From positions 188,646,604-188,710,603 of the forward strand of contig NC_092520.1 in assembly GCF_037038585.1 (NCBI RefSeq): a stretch of DNA of 64,000 bases. The letters run 5' to 3'. The notes under the pieces were generated by a model. It was not told where the DNA came from. It saw only the letters and a program-made list of their open reading frames with translations, and did not search any database. Positions 50,811 to 61,819 of the stretch are shown here, piece by piece. The translations under genes were made by a program, and so were the position numbers. This DNA is from Patagioenas fasciata (lineage: Eukaryota; Chordata; Aves; Columbiformes; Columbidae). Position 1 is the first letter of the stretch; the number at the start of each line of letters is the position of its first letter.

Positions 50811-53800
50811 TTAAGTCCCAAAAGCTCCAGAACCAGCACAGACTAATTCCTGCTAGGACTGAACCAGAATTTTGACCAATCTCATAACTTTTGGACATTG
50901 TAACATGAATATAGACCTGGTGTTGAAAAGCAGGCCAACACTGATAATTGTGTCACTTTGATTTTCAGGTATTTAATGTGTTAAAATATTGAGGAGAATT
51001 ATTAAATTGAATATGTTAGCAATCCTCAAGCAGGGTTATTTGGGAAAAGATGGACTGAATTTGCTGAGATTTGATTCAGTTTTCTATGCGGGACATAATT
51101 TTCTCAGTAGGCCACTGGGTGACTCTTCAAAATTATTTATTTTTCACCTATAAGTAAATGAACATGAATGTTTTTGACCTGGAACTGCTACTGTATTATT
51201 GCCTTCCACTCTTCTCTTTGGGCTGTGCTTTGTGTCTGAAAGCGTCTCCTGTGATACCCAGGTTCTCCAGAATTGACCATCCTTACTCACTCTCCCTTTT
51301 TATTGTGGTAAAAGTATTCTGTTGAAAGGGAAAACCTAAATTTAAGATGTGGAAGCATGGAAGGGAAAGTGTGGTGGTCTTCAGTCCAAAAAGTTTTATT
51401 TAACTAATTAGAAATACCTGTAAGGGCAGAATTTTGTATGCGCAACTATGTAGTTAATCAGAGTTCATTGTTTATCTGAAATAACGGGTAGCTTTTGGCA
51501 CATCACCATTTTCTGTCACCTGGCCTCTGATCCAGCATTCGCTGAGCACAAGAGACAATTTCACTGTCCATTAGCTCAGGCTCCAGACATCTGAATGTGA
51601 CTGTCATTCAGCCTCATGCCTTTAGGATAAGCGTAGGTGGTTGAACAAAGTGAGTGGGCATCTGGATTTCCTTGTGCACGGCACAGAGACACCGGCTGTT
51701 TCTGCCTGGGATGGCCACGTGTTTGCTTCTGGGTGACAATTTTTTTCAAGTGTTGAAAACCGAGCTACACAAAGGCCTTATAGAAGGAAGTTCCATAGCA
51801 TTTGCAACAAGTAAAAATGAAACTCAGTCTGTGGCATTCTTAAACTTTTGAATGCTTACTTCTCCTTTGGTAATTTCTTCAAGAAATCTCAAGTAGTGAA
51901 AAAAAATCTTGGTAGCTTCCCAGGGAAAAACCTGATAAATGGTAAAAAATATGTTTTTTCTGAGACAATACCCCATGCTGACTTTAAATCTGATGGGGCT
52001 TGTATTTATATTGAGCTGGAGGCCATCATAGTATATAATGTACAATTCAGCCTGTTTCCCAAAAAAGTATTGTTAACATTCTTACAACGAATGTTATGAG
52101 GGTTTGAAAAGGTCATGTATAAGTAGTTCAATTGAAGTCAAGTGTATGCAGCGCTTCGTACTCAGAGAGGGAAATGTTACACACTTCTTAAAAGAAGTTT
52201 ATTGAGTTTTATTTTGCCCTCTTTACTGACAGTTTTGTAGAAGAGTTCTTCACTGCTACAGCAGCTTTGAATCAGGGGGGCTGCATTAATCCATGCTGAG
52301 GCCCTTGTGAAATCAGCCAGTCACTGCTCCATCCTCTGTACTGTGTTTGAACACCAGCTTGAATGGATGGTTGCAGTGAAAAGAAGCTGAATTGCTGGGT
52401 CAAAGGTCCTCAACAATAGGTTTCTTAGCTTGTTGCCTGAGGATTTAGGCTCTTGGCACTGGTGGTATAAGAACTCACATTGGCCTGCATACCAAGCAAA
52501 TATTATGGAGGGTGGAGACAGAAAGTGCAGTGAAAATTCTTAGTGACACAGATATTATAGCCATGATGACTTAAGAACCAGTAATGCACAAGAAGGGCTC
52601 TGTGAGTATAAGCTTTTCGGTGTTTTGTGGCTATTAATTCTCATAAAAGTTAATACTGTACCCAGAAACCTGGTCTCACTTAGGAGCATAGACATACTGG
52701 CACAAAAAGAACTATGCCTTCACGTGTATTGCAATATATTTGGATTATTTATGTCTGATCTTTAATTCTGGGTCTGTAATGCATCTTTTTATTTATACTA
52801 AGTAATTGGCATATATTTAAGTTTATCTGTATTTTAAGATAGCATTATGTTGCGGGAATTATTTTCCCTTTTAGAGGTGCCATAAATGATGCAGTCCTGC
52901 CTTTGCTTAATCTGTTTGTGTATATGATTTATGTAATATTGCTATTTGCACCTTACTGTGCAAGGTACAGAGCCTCACATTCAGAATTAGGTAATGAGGC
53001 TGTAATTTTAGTAGATCGACACGTGGGAATAGTAGTTTGCAATGCTCCCTCCCCTAGTGATCTTCTAATGTAATTAACTAATATAGCAGCACAATGATAC
53101 TTTGAGCAGTTTAACCCCAGTATTTCCATCCTACTGTGGTTCCTCACATGCTTGAAATCTAAATACCTCTAGGCCTTGGAGAAATCTCTAAAGCAACATA
53201 GTGCTTTATCACCTTGAGTGACACATTTTACATGATTTGAGGATTTTGTCACTTGAAAAATATCTGGATTTTCCTCTCTTGTTTATTGCCATGTTCAGAA
53301 TGAATCACAAGTATTGGCAGTGAATAACATACATAGCAGGAATGAAAAGGCATCAGCTTTCAAGAGCATTTCAATCACATCTTTTGAACAGCCTCAACAG
53401 GGAATATTAGATATGACTTCTGTGCCTTTTTAGCTTGTCTACCATGGATTGAATTGGATGTAAATTCATCTCTGTGAGCCTGCACGCTTAACAATGAAAT
53501 ACAAGTCCTTCCCGAGATATTATACAATAGGATGGAATGATTTACCAACATAACGGAGGCACCTTCGGAGACATAAATAGTAGCTTATTCTGGATGACTC
53601 GAGCATGATTAAAATGAAAGCAATAAAGAGAAGGGAAGAAAGATGAGGGTGGGTATTTGTAAGGCTGGAGCCTCTCACAAGCAGACATGCTTGGCTTGTT
53701 TAGACAGCATTTATGGGTCATGCTGGTTTTCTTCAAAAAAACCCAGGCTGTACTGTATTCTATTGTCTCTATTAACACATCTGAAATAAATAATTTCTCA

Positions 53801-55786
53801 TCAAAAGCCTGTGGAAATAATTGGGATTTAACAGTAATTCAAATGAGTAGGCACTGTAGGAAGATTAGGCAAGTTTATTTCTCTAGATACTCATTATATG
53901 CCCTTTCAGTGTCTTACCAAGTTATAGACAAGAGATGACAGTCCATGTTGAAAAACTGAACCATCTTCCCTTTGTGGACAGAAATAATTAGGCAGACACT
54001 GGCACGCTGTGAATTCAGAAGAACGAACAAACAATACCACCTTTCTCTGGTGATTCTACTTGGCTTCTTATATTCTGCAGTCATATTCTGCTGGTATCTT
54101 CAACTCTTATTTCTCAGAAATCTCTCTGCTCCTCAATCCTGCTATTTCATCAAATTGAAACAGAGAAGAAAAATACTGCCATCCAAATGTAGGCAGATGG
54201 CCATTTAGCATTATCTAATGGCTCTAGTTTACTGCAACGCCATGAAGGAAGCCTGCATACGCTCCAGGATGTAGACATTGGCTATGACAATGATTTCTCC
54301 AGTGGCAGAATGCTGACTGTAAATAAATACTCCTTTCTGGATAATAATAATACATATCAGATAACCCCAAAGTGGGCTGATTTTTACTTGGGGGTTAATA
54401 TTATGAGAACTAGGCCTTGATGTAGTTTCCACTGAAACAATGACTGAATTCTCAGTTGACTTCAGAATAGAAATAACCTGAATGCAGATCCCCCAATGCT
54501 TATTTTACGCTTTTAGAGATATGTTTCTTATTAGAAAATGTTTGCTTTTGTTAATAATATTTATGGAGACAAAGGGACTGGGAAGGCAGTTAATATCTGG
54601 CAGAAGTTGATAGTTTTCATCATGGAACAGAAGATTCTTATATTTAATGAGTGGGAAGAAGAAGGCAAAAGGATTAGGGAGATAACAGTCCAGATAAGCA
54701 TCTCTGGTAGTTGAGGACAGCTGTAGCAAATCTACTGAGCTATTCCAGTTTATCTGTGATTCTGACCCATATAGTCTAAAGGCATCCAGTGTTGTACCTG
54801 TTCACCTTGCCAGTTCCCATGATCGAACTATAAAAGTGAAGAATTGTAGCAGCCTATAGTAAAGGGCATGAAGGAGCACCCTTGTATATGCAAGCAAAGA
54901 AGAAAGCAGTAACACTGATGAAAATGACAGATACATAAAAGCCTATCTCCACTCAGATCTGAGGGTTTGTCTGTAAATCAGTATACATTGCCTGTAAAAG
55001 AGTGGTGACAGAGAAGAGCTAACAGCATTTCTTAAGAGCCTCATTCATTCTACTCCATCGATGAGCTCTGTGGAGCTAATTTGTTGAGAGGGCTCTTCCA
55101 AATGGGGATGCATTTCCCAAAGTGAGTGATAGTGATGGCAGTCAGTAACTATAAGCGAGTACCTCATCACCGCGTAAGAAACTGTTCTCTTCGCAGCATT
55201 TCTTAGTGAAACAGGCAGCAGGTATTTAAAGCAAGTAGACTATATCCTTATTCAGTCGATATCCTCACATGGAATCTTCTAAAACACAAAAGCCTTAGGT
55301 GGCTTCACAACTTTGAAAATCAAATTTCCTCCACAGTAGTGGGAAAATTTTCCAGTTTAATAGAAAAATTCCAGCATTCCATGAACTGTGAAGCGATGCC
55401 GGAGGGACAGAACAGAAAGCACCTCTGTAAAATCTCCTGCTGCTTGGCTTCTCATGTTATTGTTGGCACTGCAGCAGCACTGTGCTCCATAGGGGATGTG
55501 AACATCTATATCCCATCATAGCGTATTCTCTCTGAGGAGTATCCTGACCGAAGCAGAGGAAGTCATTTCACTGGCAGTCTGAAATTTCCCTAGGGACACA
55601 GTCTGATTATGTCTCTAGCTTACGTTTGCATTCCAGAATGAGGAATGTTTTTTCTAAAGGACTCATGGGTGGTTTGTAGAAGCCAAAGCTATTTCAGTCT
55701 CTCCATTCCTCTTCCTTCTTAGCTGGTACTGGGGCTGGAGAAAACAGGGACTACTATTCCAAAGTCAGCTGGTGTTAGACATTCTT

Positions 55787-55970
55787 AAAAAAAAAAAAAA
55801 ATCCAAAAAACCCTGCAGGCCCACACACAAAACACCACAAAAAAAACCAACCAACCAAACAAACAAACAAAACAAACAAACAAACAAAAAAACAAACAAA
55901 CAAAAAAACCACCAAAACCCACACCAAACACCCAACCAACCAACCAAAAAACGACAAACCAAAAAAAAAA
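55787..55970. repeat. A/C-rich low-complexity tract, (CAAA)/(CCAA)n
   Basis: Begins with 15 A and continues for about 180 bases almost only in A and C (AAAC, CAAA and CCAACCAA units). Both strands stay open here because stops are avoided by composition; the apparent Lys/Asn/Pro-rich and Phe/Val/Leu-rich peptides are artefacts. Confidence 0.93.
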
Positions 55971-57436
55971 GAATGGGAACAGGAAAAAAAGAAATAATAT
56001 ATGGGGAAACCCCAGCTATTGAGCCAGAGCCAGCATAAATCAGCTTTACTGTGTTACACACAGTAAAATTGGGAATGTTATACTGATTTATGCTAGCTGA
56101 GAATCTGACATTCAACTCATTTGTGAAAGAAAATGTATGATGGAATTTAAAACCAGCAAACTAGTTATTTATTATATCATCTTGATGCTTCATGCCACTC
56201 CACTGGAGCAGAAAATGACACTTCCCTTTTAACAGTTTTATGGCTTTTTCAAGAAAAAAATAACAGAAAATATGCAGCCAAAACCCAGACAAAGCAGCTG
56301 AATGACAGGGTTTTAATCTCTCTTAGTGATGCATTTCTGGAAAACCATTTTCTGTTTTACTGGTTATCGAAAATTAATCAAATGTTTGATGATTTGTATC
56401 CTGCTGTCATTGTTTTCTCTTCATTTTTTTGTCCCAGTTTATTTTATTTCAGTAAGTGTCAATTTGAAAGGGAACAGAATGAACTGAGGGCCTCCCACCT
56501 ATGTATCCACGTCTTTTAGCCGCATTTTTAAATGACTGGTAGTCTGCTATGAGCCTTTTAAATGTACCTGCTAATTCTTTTCATTTCCCTCTTCGATCAT
56601 GGATGTACGTATGTGTACAAATATATACATGTGTGTATATAAAAATAGATATATGCATGAGAAATACTTTGGCACTGGTTAAGGATAAGACCAGTAGATT
56701 TTTATACAGAAGATACCCTAGACTGTCCATGTAGTTTTCTCTAAGTGTCTAGAATTCACTGGAAGAGCTCCACTTCTCTCTAGTAGCTTCTGTAGAGTAA
56801 TCCGAAGCCTATTAAAAGATTATTTTATTCTCTTCGGGGCATAGGGATTTTCTATGGGGACCTGAGCATGACTACCTGGTGATCCTCTCAGCAGCTTCCA
56901 AAATATGAGTTGACTAGAAAAGCCCTTTGAATTTCCAGAAGCCCGTACAGATGGAATTGCCATTCCTTGCAGCTTGTCTGGCTTTTGCTTCTGTCCCAGA
57001 TTCCAGATGATTTGGGCAGCTATCATGATTTTCACCCCTAATTACCAGAAAGCCAGTTAAATATTTTCCTAATCTGTTTTATGCATTTATTCACTGTTGT
57101 CACAGTGGTTCACCAACTTTAACACAGTGAAAAGAGTTAGGGAAATGCTATTATCTCCTACTTTGTAAGGAACCAAGGTAATGTGAAGTAGAAGACTTTT
57201 ATAAATTTATTCAGATAGTTTCACCAAGATCATACAGGACATTGAGACACTGTTGAATGTAGGACATTGAAATCAACCCTTAGAATTTCCAGCTGCAATG
57301 GAGTAGCAAAGGAAGAAATAAAATGTCTTCCATATATCATAGGGAGTCCTGAACTTGGTGTCAGTGGAGCATTGACTGGAGTAGGAGAGACCCAAACATT
57401 TGTGCAACAGTTTTCCAATGCCTTGTGATTGACCCT

Positions 57437-57475
57437 GTTGTGAAAACAAAATTCTGGTTGTAAAAACAAAATTCT
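57437..57475. repeat. 20-bp tandem duplication
   Basis: GTTGTGAAAACAAAATTCTG at 57437-57456 is followed directly by a copy with one change (G to A) at 57457-57475, about 190 bases before ST7 exon 2. Confidence 0.9.
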
Positions 57476-57666
57476 ACATGTGGCAGTCTAATGCTCTGCT
57501 TTATCACATGTTAGACAGATGGAACAGGATGTTCTTTAAACTGCCTTTTTTATCAGAATTAAGGTAATAATTTATCTGAAGTTGGAAAGTGGTTGGGAGG
57601 AGGAGGGAACACATGTGGACAACATGTCCTGTGCTTGTACTTATGGTTTTCTCTTTTCTTTTTCAG

Positions 57667-57749
57667 TGAGTATGTTTTTGAACACATTAACCCCCAAGTT
57701 CTACGTTGCCCTGACAGGCACTTCCTCATTAATCTCGGGACTTATTTTG
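57667..57749 (+). CDS. ST7: ST7 coding exon 2 (83 bases)
   Basis: The exon lies between the acceptor TTCTCTTTTCTTTTTCAG and the donor GTAAGTACT. It starts with two bases of a split codon (TG) and then reads 27 codons, from [10 protein letters not shown] through [10 protein letters not shown] to SGLIL, ending in phase 0. This peptide matches what I remember of human ST7, residues about 52-78, without a difference that I can see. The hydrophobic C-terminal half is part of the second membrane segment, which continues into the next exon (starting IFEWWYF in human); that exon was not found in the remaining 6.2 kb. The paralogue ST7L has the same or nearly the same peptide here. The MFGTESS alternative exon and the very long preceding intron favour ST7. 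An in-frame ATG at 57671 is a further possible start. ST7 is a multi-pass membrane protein with C-terminal helical repeats and no known enzymatic role. Confidence 0.95.
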
Positions 57750-58555
57750 GTAAGTACTAGATATATTAATATCACTTTACAAATTGATTTTGTTATCCAG
57801 AATGGGATTTCAGGCTTCATCCAAATTAATAGGTGTTTGGTTGGTTTTTGGTTGTGTTTTTTTTTTTTTTTTTTTTAACTTAAACTTACATTTCTGCAGT
57901 ATGTAAAATTTGTATTTCTTCATTTGTACTTCTTTTTATGTGAGAACAAAACAGTGCTATGTGTCTTTGAATAAAAAAGTCTGGAAGGACAATGTGCCCC
58001 ACTGACAGCCCTATAGTAATTTATAACAAGTGCTTGCAGGTTAATTATTTCCATTGACAAGTACTAGAGAATAAAAAGGCCAGTAAAAAGAAGAGGAGGA
58101 GAGGTACCAACTATTTCAGCTTAGCATGGTCCTTTTACAAAGTTATGGCAGGACTTAGAGAAGCAGTGAAGCAGAGTATTAGCAATGAACCCAGTTCTGG
58201 TGCCAAGATTCTAAGGGATAATTATTTCAGATCTTCGCTTTAAAAATCTTTCTCTATACGTATCTACCTATTCACTGGAAGGTCTGAAGAGTATTTTTAA
58301 ACCACTTAAAAACCCCTCCTCCCATATATAATCCCCGAGGCCTTCATTGTGCAAATCGATGCAGTGGAGTGAATCATAGTACTGTCACAGTGCAGGAATC
58401 CAAAGCAGAGCATTTGCTCTGGATTTTAGTCAATCTCTTCATAGAAAAAAATGGAGGTAAAAAATCTGACAATCTGCATGGTGTACTTATGGTATTATGC
58501 TTATACTGGGCTGTTGTTTCCTCACTGCTGAGAGCTGGCTTTCTACTTACACAAA
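57750..58555. other. ST7: ST7 intron 2, first part
   Basis: Opens with GTAAGTACTAG. A 20-base T run lies at 57857-57876, about 110 bases past the donor. Nothing else is recognised. Confidence 0.7.
57857..57876. repeat. Poly-T run (20 bases)
   Basis: Twenty consecutive T in the first 130 bases of intron 2. It might be a length polymorphism near the donor site. Confidence 0.9.
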
Positions 58556-58650
58556 TGAATAGAATAGAATAGAATAGAATAGAATAGAATAGAATAGAAT
58601 AGAATAGAATAGAATAGAATAGAATAGAATAGAACAGAACAGAACAGAAC
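58556..58650. repeat. (GAATA)n/(AGAAC)n array attached to CR1 tail
   Basis: About 19 five-base units: mostly perfect GAATA, changing to AGAAC in the last four, directly next to the 3' end of the antisense CR1 copy. The avian CR1 3' end carries a short repeat of the type ATTCTATG, whose complement is CATAGAAT, so the array most likely grew from that tail. Confidence 0.93.
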
Positions 58651-58950
58651 AATTTCATTTGGAAGGGGCCTACAGCGATCATTTAGTCCAACTGCCTGAC
58701 CAAGTAAAGCATGTTATTAAGGACGTTATCCAAACGCCTTTTAAACACTGACAGGTTTGGGACATTGACCACCTCCCTAGGAAGCCTGTTCCAGTGTTTG
58801 ATCATCCTCTTGCTAAAAAAAAGCTTCCTAGCATCCACTCTAAACCTCCCCTAGCACAGCTTTTAGCCATTCTCACACACCCTGCCACAGAATACCTGGG
58901 AGAAGAGATCAGCACCTCTCTTTCCACTTTCCCTGCTCAGGGGAAGCTTG
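58651..58950 (-). mobile_element. CR1 LINE fragment, 3' end, antisense
   Basis: Read on the minus strand this is a CR1 3' end. On the plus strand it shows GGAAGGGGCCTACAGCGATC, ATTTAGTCCAACTGCCTGAC, CACCTCCCTAGGAAGCCTGT and TCCAGTGTTTGATCATCCTC, all characteristic blocks of complementary CR1. The reading frame is broken and the 5' part is missing. It is clearly diverged from the copies at 557 and 7191. The distal boundary near 58950 is approximate. Confidence 0.88.
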
Positions 58951-60752
58951 TCTTTCTTTTAGTCTTGTCTATTCAATCAGTCTTAGGTCCTATGTCTAAA
59001 AACAAGTTGTAGACTTTTAAAATCTTCTGGATACAAGCTGCAGACCCTCCCTCACCATACCAAACTAGGTGTGTAATTGGAAACCAATGAGACCAGTTTT
59101 AGGAGCGTAGTTACCATAGTGGTAAGTGGAAAAAGACAGACATTGCATGGGGTTGATTCACATCATCTCAGATCTGCTGACCTCAAAGAAACCTGAATGA
59201 GGATCTGAATGTTAACTGTATCAGTTAGGTGTGGGAAACCTGCATCTGTCACTTCCACTTTGCCTGTAGCTTATCTAGACAAAGAAATGGCGTCCTTGAT
59301 GCCTGAATGCCTGTGAGACTCTCGTCACTTAGATAATTTCAAGTATAAAGCATCAGGTGCACTGCTGCTGCGCCTCGCTGTGAGGTTTCCTTGTAGCAGA
59401 AGGTGATTACTTAATGTCTGCACCTAGAGTATTCATCATCTCTGTATGGAGTGAGCCCCAAAGCACAGGACAGAGCTGCAGAGACATCAGCAGATCTTTC
59501 AGAGTATGTACAGGAGCCAGACTTGGATTCAGTTCAGCAAAACTCACTCAAATGCATGGGAGGAAAATACTAAATGTTAGATTTGGTACTCTCACTCAGA
59601 AAGAAGAAACATTCAAAAGGGCCAGGCCCCACCACCAATATGAGAAGGAATGAGAGAAATAACATGGGTTCCACAGGCACAATTCCATATTTGTTGTTGA
59701 AGAGTGAAGATGGGGAGGAGGTTGCAAGAAAAAAGACAGTTTGTGCTCTATGGAAATACAAACAGGAACAAAACCCTGAAAGAAAGGCTAAATTATGTAT
59801 AACTAAATTGTGTATAGTAGGATTGCAAATGTGGGTTCATTTTGTACTGTGGTCATGAAGGCAATTTCTGAGAAATGAGCTCAGTAGGAGACTTGTAAGC
59901 AAGAAATTTGTAAGTGCTGCACTTTGATGGAAAATGCAAGAAGGGAGCAGCAAGGAGTATTCAAGACTGTGATATGAAGAAGGGGGAAAAGGGCACCCAT
60001 AGAAGCCTTCCAAGAAGAGATTAGACTGCATGAGCCTTAATCAAAGAAATTCACTGAATGCTGTATGACCAAGTCTGTTATGAACAAGTTGAAGAAACAG
60101 TGAGGTGGTGGAAGTGTATGCACAGACTGGAAGAAGATTGAAAGCCTTTTTTGTGGACCTTCACCACTGCCATCAGTTGTTGTCTGCTGTTCATATGCAC
60201 TGTCCTAACTGTGCAGAAGGCAGGCGGGTAACAGCTAGGAGCCCCAGACTGTAGGGACCAGTGTCTGTGCTGAGAGGAACATGTGGTCTGTACATGGGAT
60301 GATGGAAAAGGAACTCAGTAGACATGGTCATGGAAAGAAGAAGCTGCAAGTTGAACAGGCCATGTGTCAGGAAATACAGCTGAGTAAGATCTAGTGAGGT
60401 AGTGCTAGCCAGTCACTAGCCCAGTTGTGCTTCAGATTAATTATTTGTTAATAATCTTGCTGTTTACCAATGGCCCTGTAAAGTGCTGAATTGCGTACAT
60501 TACCACCCACTTATCTGTCACACTATAAAGCATCTTCACTTCTAAAGGATTCTTAGTCCTGCTAATGGTATAAAGTGAAACTCTTTTCTAAAATAAATGC
60601 TCTCTTGTCAAATCTACATCACTGGAGTATTTTTCAGACTAGATGTACTAATATTCTTTGGAATTTTCCACCATATGGTCTAGCAGATTTCTTTCCATTA
60701 TCAGTTGGCTGCAATTCGTAATCAGAAGGAGGAATCACAGTACTGCAGGTTA

Positions 60753-60780
60753 TGAAATGATGGAAAATTCCATCATTTCA
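60753..60780. repeat. 28-bp near-perfect inverted repeat
   Basis: TGAAATGATGGA at 60753-60764 pairs exactly with TCCATCATTTCA at 60769-60780; the central AAAT adds one more pair. On either strand this can form a hairpin with 13-base arms and a two-base centre. Confidence 0.95.
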
Positions 60781-61740
60781 GAAGTGCGGTAACAAATTGG
60801 AAAGTGAATGCTTTTCCCATTTCATGTTTGGGTCATGAAACGATTCTGCAGAGTTCAGCTGTGGGCATTTGCACACTACGTGACTCCTTTGCAAAACACT
60901 ACTCTCCCATCTTATTTTGTTTCTTACTTTGTTTTCATTCTTTAGGTAAAATTCTGGCTTTGCTGTAGGTAATGTGACTTAAATGAAGCAAGGATTTCAG
61001 ACATTTTTTCTTTTCTGGATAGCTCAGAACTGCACAGAAAAGACTTTTCTATCTCAGGCATTCTCCTTAATAATTACTTAACTACAGCACACAGTTTAAA
61101 ATTAACAATTTAGCATATATTTAATTCGTCTGTGCACTATTTTAGACATCAAGAATAGGAATCAAATTAAGTCCCAAGCTGCATGAGAAGTCTTGTATTG
61201 GAAACTTGGTTACAGTTACTTTTAATCCAGTAAAAAACAGGGTATTGTCTCACAGAATACAATGAGCTGTGTTGTATTCGCTGTCTGAGAGGATAAGGTT
61301 TACCGCAGGTAGGGTAATAAAACTGTCATGAAACACAACTGACATCCAGTAAATGCTGTGAACTGGAACTATGTAAATGCCACTGATATTTCTAAATAAG
61401 GCCACGTATTTAACATACAGTTATCACCAGAGTGAAAGCTGGTTAGCAAATGTGGGTGGCATTTGCACTGCAAACTGATGTAGTCTTAGTTCTAACAAAG
61501 CACAGGCAGAAGTGAACCCCAGCCTTGAATCTCCACCAAGAATGCCTCGTTATTCTACTTCAGAATTTGAAACAATAATAAGGGTTTTCTGCTACACTAT
61601 GAGAAACTTTCTGCAATGAACAAATACCAGGTCTTTCAGAGATAAGAATTACAAAGCCAGTCTATGGAGATAGAGCATTAGTGCTGAGTCTACTCGCTGG
61701 CTAGTGTTGAGCATCTGGGCTGTCTGCTATGACCTGAGTA

Positions 61741-61819
61741 TGTGTGTAGTATGTATATATATATATGTATGTATACAGTGTGTGTGCATATATATATATA
61801 TATATATATGTATATGTAG
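61741..61819. repeat. TA/TG dinucleotide microsatellite
   Basis: A mixed run of TG, GTAT and TA units, including an uninterrupted (TA) stretch of more than 20 bases around 61789-61808. The minus-strand peptide rich in His, Ile and Tyr that overlaps it is a repeat artefact. Confidence 0.93.

Larger units (their letters stand above)
30861..57666. other. ST7: ST7 intron between alternative exon 1 and exon 2, second part
   Basis: About 27 kb that runs up to the exon 2 acceptor, TTCTCTTTTCTTTTTCAG. It holds simple repeats (33341-33380, 34646-34695, 36619-36632, 50793-50810, 55787-55970, 56603-56658) and small duplications at 43229-43275 and 57437-57475. I recognised no second exon, RNA gene or intact transposon. 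AG|GTAA junctions behind pyrimidine tracts occur, the best at 37475-37480. Confidence 0.6.

Noticed and set aside
55765..56115. Phe/Val/Cys/Leu-rich 116-codon minus-strand frame resembling a membrane protein
   Set aside because: It is the translation of an A/C-rich simple repeat whose complement (GTTT units) reads as hydrophobic residues.
57667..57749. Assignment of exon 2 to the paralogue ST7L
   Set aside because: The peptide alone cannot separate ST7 from ST7L. The MFGTESS first exon, which I associate with ST7, and the very long intron 1 favour ST7. Flanking genes (CAPZA2/WNT2 versus WNT2B) outside the window would settle it.
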